From positions 1 through 8,620 of the forward strand of contig CAZJFS010000186.1 in NCBI GenBank assembly GCA_964545075.1: a DNA stretch of 8,620 nt. The letters are read 5' to 3'. Below, piece by piece: positions 1 through 4,377 of this stretch. Source of the stretch: DAOPXV01 sp035352535 (GTDB taxonomy: Bacteria > Muiribacteriota > UBA9980). The position numbers were made by a program, and so were the translations under genes. Every line of letters starts with the position of its first letter. The stretch's first letter is position 1. The notes beneath the pieces were generated by a model. The model saw nothing but the letters and a program-made list of their open reading frames with translations, was not told where the DNA came from and did not search any database.

Positions 1-29
1 GAAACGAACAGATCATGCTCGACATGTAA
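1..29 (+). CDS. 3' end of an upstream gene (partial)
   Basis: The frame starting at base 3 reads NEQIMLDM and then stops at TAA (27-29). Its codons end mostly in G or C, like the genes that follow, so it is probably the tail of a real gene on the same strand. Eight residues are too few to identify it. The stop lies in the same frame as the next start codon, with one AAA codon between, so the two could also be pieces of one interrupted gene. A tail ending at 56-58 in another frame is possible but has less typical codons. Confidence 0.35.
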
Positions 30-32
30 AAA

Positions 33-578
33 ATGCTGCCGAACGCTTCGACCCTTAAAAGGCCTTACATAGAAACCATAGTCCAGAAGCTTCAGCAGAA
101 GTTCGACAGCCTTAAAAATATAAACGCCCACGACATAGCGCGCGATAAAAGCCATGAGATACGCGAGTTCGACGCCCAGTTTGAAATATACGATACCGCG
201 CGCAAGAATGAAGTGAAGTCCATTCCCGAAAAAGAAGCGGAGGCGGTCAAGGAAAAAACTTCGCCCGACGCTCCGCCCGTCAAATATATCGAAAGAGACG
301 ACGGAACGATGATCGTTCTGAAAAATATAGAAACGCACCTTTTCGAATTCAACCATCCCGACGAGAAGGTCCGGCTCAACTCGATACAGGCGATAAAACA
401 TTATCTCACTTACGGCCTCCCGCATGATTATTTCAATCAGGTCGAGATGCTGCTTACGCTTTCGCTTAACGACGCCTCGCTTCGGGTGCGCCGGGACGCG
501 TTTGACGCATACCAGCTGATCCAGTCCCATCGCGCCATTATCATAAAAACACCGAGAACCGGCGGAGAAGGTGAATAG
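33..578 (+). CDS. Small HEAT-like repeat protein, function unknown
   Basis: A 181-residue protein with no signal peptide or membrane segment, so probably cytoplasmic. Residues 10-75 are charged and predicted helical. A linker rich in Pro, Lys and Glu follows (about 63-85), then a short strand-like part (84-104). The C-terminal part has two helical-pair units resembling HEAT repeats: about 104-127 (FNHPDEKVRLNSIQAIKHY) and 138-163 (SLNDASLRVRRDAFDAYQL). Such repeats usually form protein-binding scaffolds; that role is inference. The ATG follows the upstream TAA by 3 nt and has no clear ribosome binding site, which suggests translational coupling. Its last codons carry the ribosome binding site of the response regulator, which starts 3 nt after its stop, so the two are very likely co-transcribed. 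It may therefore modulate that regulator, but no residue shows this. The repeat assignment is by eye. Confidence 0.75.
   Translation: MLPNASTLKRPYIETIVQKLQQKFDSLKNINAHDIARDKSHEIREFDAQFEIYDTARKNEVKSIPEKEAEAVKEKTSPDAPPVKYIERDDGTMIVLKNIETHLFEFNHPDEKVRLNSIQAIKHYLTYGLPHDYFNQVEMLLTLSLNDASLRVRRDAFDAYQLIQSHRAIIIKTPRTGGEGE
564..573 (+). promoter_or_regulatory. Ribosome binding site supporting the TTG start at 582
   Basis: GGAGAAGGTG ends 8 nt before the TTG at 582. Translation from this TTG gives MSLILVCDDKP, the expected first beta strand and acidic pair of a receiver domain. No ATG or GTG gives a complete domain, so TTG is the likely start. The site lies inside the last codons of the preceding gene, consistent with coupled translation. 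Confidence 0.65.
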
Positions 579-581
579 AAA

Positions 582-1952
582 TTGAGTCTGATATTAGTTT
601 GCGACGATAAACCGGTAATGGTTAAATTTCTTCAGGAATATTTTCTTAAGGAGGGCCATGCCGTGGTCACCGCCTGCGATGGCGAAGAGGCTTATTCGAA
701 ATTTCGCGACAACCAGCCTGAAATAGTCATAACCGACATGAAAATGCCCAAACTCGACGGCATCGAAGTTCTGAAGCGGATCAAATCCGAGAACCCCGAA
801 ACCATAGTTATAATGATGACCGCCTTCGCGACGATCGAAAACGCCGTCGAAGCCATGAAACAGGGCGCTTACGACTATATAATAAAACCGTTTTCCATAG
901 ACCAGATCAAATCGATAATGAACAAGGTCAGCGAGAAGATATCCCTTATAAAAGAAAACAAATATCTCCGCTCGCAGCTTCAGACAATATATAAATTCGA
1001 CAATCTCATAGGCCAGTCGGGCAAGATGCGTGAAATGTACGAACTCATTTCCAGAGTTCTGGACAACAAGGCCAACGTCATGGTCATCGGCGAGACCGGC
1101 ACCGGAAAGGAACTTATCGCCCGCGCCGTCCATTATAACGGCCCCAGAAAGAACGGCCCCTTCATAAAGGTCAACTGCGCCGCCATCCCCGAAGGCCTTC
1201 TCGAATCGGAGCTTTTCGGTCATGAAAAAGGGTCGTTTACGGGCGCCATCAGCAAAAAAGAAGGCAAGTTCGAGATAGCCGACGGCGGAACGCTTTTTCT
1301 CGACGAAATAGGCGAGGTATCGCTCAATATACAGGTAAAACTCCTGCGAGTCCTCCAGTACCGCGAATTCGAAAGGGTCGGCGGAAATCAAACGCTTAAA
1401 GTGGACGTGCGCATAGTTTCGGCCACCAACCGCGACCTCACCAAAGCCATCGAAGAAGGTAACTTCAGAAGCGACCTGTACTATCGATTAAACGTCGTTC
1501 CAATAACCGTCCCGCCCCTGCGCGAGAGGATAATCGACATTCCGCTGCTCGTCGAGCATTTCATAAAAAGGGTGACCTCGGAAAATAACATGCCGACTAT
1601 AAAACTCTCAAAAGAAGCGATGGAGGCTTTTTTGAAATATTCATGGCCCGGAAACGTCCGTGAACTCGAAAACGCCGTTGAGCGCCTCGTGATTTTAAGC
1701 AAGGGGCCGGTTATAAATATCGGCGATCTTCCGCAGCATATAATCCCGCGCGAAAATCAACTTGAAGAACTCATGGTGCCTTCAGTCGGCAAAAACAAGA
1801 TGACTGAGGTCGTCGATTACATTGAAAAGAAGATGATCGAAGAGGCCCTGAAAATAACCAGCGGTCAGCAGACCCAGGCCGCCGATATTCTTGGCATCAA
1901 CAGAGGTTCGCTTATTTATAAAATGAAAAAATTCAATTTGTATAATTCTTAA
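582..1952 (+). CDS. NtrC-family sigma-54-dependent response regulator
   Basis: A 456-residue activator with the three classic domains. The receiver domain (about 2-118) has acidic pair D8/D9, phospho-acceptor D52, T80 and K102; position 10, often Glu or Asp, is Lys. The AAA+ sigma-54 interaction domain (about 142-370) has Walker A GETGTGKE (170-177), the sigma-54 contact loop GSFTGA (217-222, the Ser variant of GAFTGA), Walker B LFLDE (238-242), candidate arginine fingers R296 and R302, and sensor II WPGNVREL (355-362). A Fis-type helix-turn-helix (about 408-453, QTQAADILGINRGSLIYKMKKF split over two helices) binds DNA. Family knowledge: a partner histidine kinase phosphorylates it, it oligomerises at upstream sites, and it uses ATP to open sigma-54 polymerase complexes. 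All catalytic motifs look intact. No kinase is in the window. The gene directly downstream carries a sigma-54 promoter, making it the obvious candidate target. Which NtrC subfamily it belongs to cannot be told. Confidence 0.96.
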   Translation: MSLILVCDDKPVMVKFLQEYFLKEGHAVVTACDGEEAYSKFRDNQPEIVITDMKMPKLDGIEVLKRIKSENPETIVIMMTAFATIENAVEAMKQGAYDYIIKPFSIDQIKSIMNKVSEKISLIKENKYLRSQLQTIYKFDNLIGQSGKMREMYELISRVLDNKANVMVIGETGTGKELIARAVHYNGPRKNGPFIKVNCAAIPEGLLESELFGHEKGSFTGAISKKEGKFEIADGGTLFLDEIGEVSLNIQVKLLRVLQYREFERVGGNQTLKVDVRIVSATNRDLTKAIEEGNFRSDLYYRLNVVPITVPPLRERIIDIPLLVEHFIKRVTSENNMPTIKLSKEAMEAFLKYSWPGNVRELENAVERLVILSKGPVINIGDLPQHIIPRENQLEELMVPSVGKNKMTEVVDYIEKKMIEEALKITSGQQTQAADILGINRGSLIYKMKKFNLYNS

Positions 1953-1963
1953 CTTCTTTTTTT

Positions 1964-1998
1964 GCCTGCTTTTTTTGAAGGCAGGCCCGCCTGTTTTT
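1964..1998 (+). terminator. Probable terminator of the response regulator operon
   Basis: Twelve bases after the stop codon, GCCTGC (1964-1969) pairs with GCAGGC (1981-1986). The stem can extend to nine pairs, with TTTTG as loop (1973-1977). A T run comes only after a short gap (1994-1998). An alternative small hairpin, CAGG (1982-1985) with CCTG (1990-1993), sits directly before that T run and would compete for the same bases. The layout fits factor-independent termination, but the offset T run lowers certainty. Confidence 0.5.
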
Positions 1999-2036
1999 CC
2001 AAAACGCCTTTAAAAAATACGGTTGCGATTGCCTGC

Positions 2037-2058
2037 TCGCCTTCGGGCGGCGGTTTTT
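2037..2058 (+). terminator. Second terminator-like hairpin with UUCG-type loop
   Basis: CGCC (2038-2041) and GGCG (2046-2049) close a TTCG tetraloop, with a T-G pair outside (2037/2050). After CGG comes a run of five T (2054-2058). The stem is short but tetraloops of this type are very stable. It could be a back-up terminator that isolates the sigma factor promoter from upstream transcription. Confidence 0.4.
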
Positions 2059-2083
2059 GCAATACTTCAGGCCTTCTTTTTTT

Positions 2084-2099
2084 TGTATAAAATTATACA
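2084..2099 (+). promoter_or_regulatory. Perfect 16-base dyad, candidate upstream activator site
   Basis: TGTATAA (2084-2090) and TTATACA (2093-2099) are exact reverse complements separated by AA. The centre lies about 107 bases before the predicted sigma-54 start near 2199, the usual distance for NtrC-family activator sites. The size also suits a dimer of a Fis-type helix-turn-helix. An alternative is that TATAAA (2086-2091) is a -10 box of a sigma-70 promoter, but I find no fitting -35 box 16-18 bases upstream. Confidence 0.45.
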
Positions 2100-2141
2100 C
2101 GGAAATGTCGGAAAATTTGTCTTAAATCTCATTTTGCGCTG

Positions 2142-2166
2142 AAAAATCGATATTTAAACGATTTTT
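2142..2166 (+). repeat. Inverted repeat just upstream of the sigma-54 promoter
   Basis: AAAAATCG (2142-2149) and CGATTTTT (2159-2166) are exact reverse complements around a 9-base AT-only centre. The centre is near -45 relative to the predicted start, directly before the -24 element. It could bind a protein such as an IHF-like bending factor or a repressor, or act in RNA as a weak terminator hairpin. Sequence alone does not decide. Confidence 0.45.
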
Positions 2167-2173
2167 TGCGAAA

Positions 2174-2189
2174 TGGCACGCAATATGCA
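2174..2189 (+). promoter_or_regulatory. Sigma-54 (RpoN) -24/-12 promoter of the sigma factor gene
   Basis: TGGCACG-CAAT-ATGCA matches the consensus TGGCACG-N4-TTGCA at every fixed base except the first T of TTGC. The key GG (2175-2176) and GC (2187-2188) are exactly 12 bases apart. Transcription would begin near 2199, giving a leader of about 24 nt before the ATG at 2223, with a ribosome binding site inside it. The preceding gene encodes a sigma-54 activator, which adds strong context support. Confidence 0.85.
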
Positions 2190-2207
2190 TTAAAAGTTGC
2201 GGATGGA

Positions 2208-2220
2208 AAGGCGGGTGGGA
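2208..2220 (+). promoter_or_regulatory. Ribosome binding region for the ATG at 2223
   Basis: The purine-rich AAGGCGGGTGGGA precedes the ATG at 2223; AAGGCGG ends 8 nt before it and resembles AAGGAGG. Together with the predicted transcription start near 2199, it supports ATG 2223 over the in-frame TTG at 2166, which would lie upstream of the transcript. Confidence 0.5.
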
Positions 2221-2222
2221 TT

Positions 2223-3119
2223 ATGACAACTGCAATAGGCGTTTCGTTAAAAAGCGCGGTGCGGCCCCGCGGTACTGATTATGGCGATAATGCTATCGTA
2301 ATGGATTATTTCAAGGAATTAAGCCATATACCTTTGCTTACTTCCGATGAAGAGCACGTTCTATTGAAGACATATAAATGCGGAAACCAGGATTCGCGGC
2401 GCCGGCTTATAGAGTCCAATCTGCGGCTCGTGGTGGCGGTGGCAAAAAAATATATGAGATGCGGCGTTCCGCTTATGGATCTTATTCAGGACGGAAATCT
2501 CGGACTTATACACGCCCTAGAAAAATATGACACCTCACGCGAGAACAGATTTTCCACTTACGCGGTGTGGCAGATACGCCATTACATAAGGCGCGCCATA
2601 GCCAATAAATCAAGGCTCATAAGGATACCCGTCAATCTCATTGAAAAAAGGAAGCGCATAGAACAGATAACCGAATCCATGATAAGGGCCGAGGGGCGCG
2701 AACCTTCGGTCGAGGAAATATCGAAGCTCACCAACATTTCAAAACGCAAGATCAAGGATATAATGCAATATTTTCAACCGCTTCTGTCGCTTGAAATCGG
2801 GATACGCCACGATCAGGATATGCCGGGCGAATACGATGTGGAATACGATTTCATAGTCAATTCGACATCGGAACAGCCCGAAGTGAAATTATACGCGTCC
2901 TTCATTCAGCAGCAGCTCACCGCCGCGCTCGAAACGTTAGACGATAGAGAAAGCTGCATATTCAAATGCTATTACGGCCTCGAGGAAATGAAAGCCTATA
3001 CGCTGAAGGAGCTCGGCAGGATATTCAACCTCACGCGCGAACGCATCCGGCAGATAAAAAACATCGCTACCGGCAAGATCAAGGATTATTTCGAAAAAAA
3101 CGTTTTGTGCGAGGAATAG
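2223..3119 (+). CDS. Sigma-70-family alternative sigma factor (group 2-like, RpoS/RpoD type)
   Basis: A 298-residue primary-like sigma factor without region 1.1. Region 1.2 is at about 25-60 (YFKELSHIPLLTSDEE), region 2 at about 61-136 (LIESNLRLVVAVAKKY; DLIQDGNLGL; FSTYAVWQIR), region 3 at about 139-216, and region 4 at about 226-291, with the -35 reading helix TRERIRQIKN kept. Size and order suit group 2 sigma factors, which switch on stress, stationary-phase or developmental genes. Oddly, residues matching E. coli sigma-70 W434, Q437 and T440, which melt or read the -10 element, are Gln 117, His 120 and Arg 123. The frame is open back to a TTG at 2166, but that lies upstream of the sigma-54 start, so ATG 2223 is preferred. 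The gene appears to be under sigma-54 control and converges with the next gene. It may be the RpoS equivalent of this organism, but the name cannot be proven here. Confidence 0.92.
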   Translation: MTTAIGVSLKSAVRPRGTDYGDNAIVMDYFKELSHIPLLTSDEEHVLLKTYKCGNQDSRRRLIESNLRLVVAVAKKYMRCGVPLMDLIQDGNLGLIHALEKYDTSRENRFSTYAVWQIRHYIRRAIANKSRLIRIPVNLIEKRKRIEQITESMIRAEGREPSVEEISKLTNISKRKIKDIMQYFQPLLSLEIGIRHDQDMPGEYDVEYDFIVNSTSEQPEVKLYASFIQQQLTAALETLDDRESCIFKCYYGLEEMKAYTLKELGRIFNLTRERIRQIKNIATGKIKDYFEKNVLCEE

Positions 3120-3154
3120 CTTTTTTATTTATATATATTTTAATTATATCGGGT
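3120..3154. other. AT-rich gap between convergent genes
   Basis: Only 35 bases, nearly all A and T apart from CGGG at 3150-3153, separate the two stop codons. I see no GC-rich stem with a T run on either strand. Termination may rely on the AT-rich tract, on Rho, or occur inside the opposing gene. Confidence 0.5.
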
Positions 3155-4177
3155 TTAAAATGACGGGGAATTGCCTTTTTCGACTATCTTTTCAAAGGAT
3201 TTCGCCGAAACGTCAAGCAGGTTTATCGAAGACTGAGGGTTTTTATCGTCGTCGTTGAATATTTCGAAGACGACGAACTTTCCGTCCTTCGAAAACGACG
3301 GGCCGGCGATATTTTCAACCGCCGGCGTTATGTCGGTCACTTCGTTGTTTTTGGCGGGATCGACTACCGAAAGAATGCGTTCGGTGTTGGCGACTATCTT
3401 TAAAAACCCTATTTTTCCGTCTTCTAATAGCGTCGGGACCGAAGCTTTAAAGCCGCTCTGCGCGCCTTTTTCATCGAAAGTCGTAGCTCCGCCCGTAATG
3501 AACTCGCCGGCGCCATTGTCCGCGCCGATCTTTTTTATGTAGATAGTGTCGTAGCGGGGAGTGTCGACGTCGGGGATGTTCGCGGCGGAACATATTATGG
3601 TTTTGGAATCTTTTGAAAATTTCGGATAGTTATAATAAACGTTGATCTCCGAAGTCGCCTTCTGGTTCGTGATGTTTTTTTCGGCTTTTTTAGCTATATC
3701 GAGGATCATGATGTTCGAAGGGGAGAACGGGTCGTTCTTGACGCTGGCGATATATGTTAAAAGCGTTCCATCGGAAGAGAATGACGGCGAATTAAAGAAA
3801 ACATCTTTTTTAGAAACGAGGCCCGTCACTGTTTTTGTGGCGGTATCCGCGAGATATATGCCATTTTCTTCCTTGAGCTTTCCGGCGATCGCTATTTTAT
3901 CGCCGTTTGGAGAAAGCGCCACGGCTTTTATTTCATTAAATTTTTCGGGAATGAGCGTCTCGGAACCGTCATTTAAGTTCAAAATAGCGGCGTTCGAATT
4001 GTTTTTAACGAAGGCTATCGAGCGAGGTATGGCGAGTTTGGCCGTGATAGCTTTGGCGCTTGCTGATGCGCTCGCGAAGTTGAAATCGACGGCGTATTTT
4101 GTCGTGAATATACCTACAAGCCCTACAAGAAGGCATACAAAGCAGAAATTAAAAACGATACTATATATTTTTTTCAT
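3155..4177 (-). CDS. Exported TolB/PD40-like beta-propeller protein
   Basis: From ATG 4177 the protein has 340 residues. It begins MKK, followed by a hydrophobic segment (about 5-27): an uncleaved anchor or signal peptide, with an Ala/Ser-rich stretch (35-44) that could hold a cleavage site. The rest carries degenerate PD40 motifs as in TolB and related propellers: ALSPNGDKIAIAG (87-99), PSFSSDGTLLTYI (131-143), PKFSKDSKTIICS (185-197), TLLEDGKIGFLKI (249-261) and PSFSKDGKFVVFE (293-305). It ends in NSPSF, as if closing a blade. Propellers of this kind bind proteins or ligands in the periplasm; the partner is unknown. No tol or pal gene is near, so calling it TolB is unsafe. The start is uncertain: the frame is open to a TTG at 4237, and a GTG at 4210 follows a good ribosome binding site (TAAGGAG, 4221 to 4215), adding 11 residues. 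ATG 4177 has the typical signal start but no such site. Confidence 0.85.
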   Translation of the reverse strand: MKKIYSIVFNFCFVCLLVGLVGIFTTKYAVDFNFASASASAKAITAKLAIPRSIAFVKNNSNAAILNLNDGSETLIPEKFNEIKAVALSPNGDKIAIAGKLKEENGIYLADTATKTVTGLVSKKDVFFNSPSFSSDGTLLTYIASVKNDPFSPSNIMILDIAKKAEKNITNQKATSEINVYYNYPKFSKDSKTIICSAANIPDVDTPRYDTIYIKKIGADNGAGEFITGGATTFDEKGAQSGFKASVPTLLEDGKIGFLKIVANTERILSVVDPAKNNEVTDITPAVENIAGPSFSKDGKFVVFEIFNDDDKNPQSSINLLDVSAKSFEKIVEKGNSPSF

Positions 4178-4179
4178 AC

Positions 4180-4206
4180 AAAAACGCCATATTAAAAAAT
4201 ATGGCG
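4180..4206 (-). terminator. Terminator-like hairpin in the leader of the beta-propeller gene
   Basis: On the minus strand CGCCATATT, loop TTTT and AATATGGCG form a perfect nine-pair stem (4206 to 4185) followed by five T (4184 to 4180). It lies between the predicted transcription start (near 4240) and the ATG at 4177, so it could stop transcription early unless a ribosome or protein opens it. If translation starts at GTG 4210, it lies in coding sequence instead. Confidence 0.5.
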
Positions 4207-4246
4207 GCACATTTCTCCTTAGTTTTGAATTTTTCAAGTTTTCACC

Positions 4247-4275
4247 ATTGTAACATAATTTTGAAAAAATGTAAA
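4247..4275 (-). promoter_or_regulatory. Sigma-70-type promoter for the beta-propeller gene
   Basis: On the minus strand TTTACA (4275 to 4270), a 17-base spacer and TACAAT (4252 to 4247) each differ by one base from TTGACA and TATAAT. Transcription would start near 4240, which rules out the TTG at 4237 as a normally led start and leaves 30 nt before GTG 4210 or about 63 nt before ATG 4177. Confidence 0.65.
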
Positions 4276-4324
4276 TATGGGAAGCGGGCCGTTCGTGAAA
4301 GATTTTGAAAATTCCTCCTAAAGC

Positions 4325-4354
4325 TTGATATATTCCACGAATTTATGGTATAAG
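4325..4354 (+). promoter_or_regulatory. Extended -10 promoter for the TPR membrane protein
   Basis: TTGATA (4325-4330) and TATAAG (4349-4354) are 18 bases apart, each one base from consensus, and TG at 4346-4347 provides an extended -10. The predicted start near 4361 lies 17 nt before ATG 4378 and 32 nt before ATG 4393. It is back to back with the minus-strand promoter, 50 bases between the two -35 boxes. Confidence 0.65.
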
Positions 4355-4377
4355 TATATTAGAGAGAACAAATTTAA

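Noticed and set aside
594..1391. Long open frame on the minus strand (265 codons) opposite the response regulator
   Set aside because: It is rich in Phe, Tyr and His as expected for the complement of a coding frame, and the plus strand encodes a complete, motif-confirmed protein.
2086..2091. TATAAA as the -10 box of a sigma-70 promoter for the sigma factor gene
   Set aside because: No -35-like hexamer lies 16-18 bases upstream, and the resulting leader would be long; the sigma-54 site explains the region better.
2166..2222. TTG at 2166 as the start of the sigma factor, adding 19 residues
   Set aside because: It lies upstream of the predicted sigma-54 transcription start and overlaps the promoter; the added residues do not resemble a sigma factor, and ATG 2223 has a purine-rich site before it.
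3155..4177. Calling the propeller protein TolB of the Tol-Pal system
   Set aside because: The PD40 motifs are degenerate, no TolB N-terminal domain is evident, and no tolA, tolQ, tolR or pal gene is adjacent.
4192..4212. Leader peptide frame MCRHIF before the beta-propeller gene
   Set aside because: Only two bases separate TAAGGAG from its ATG, too few for efficient starting; kept only as an alternative in the leader finding.
3642..4253. Open frame on the plus strand (203 codons) opposite the beta-propeller gene
   Set aside because: It runs across the opposite strand of a clear exported protein and its promoter, with no promoter, ribosome site or recognisable motif of its own.
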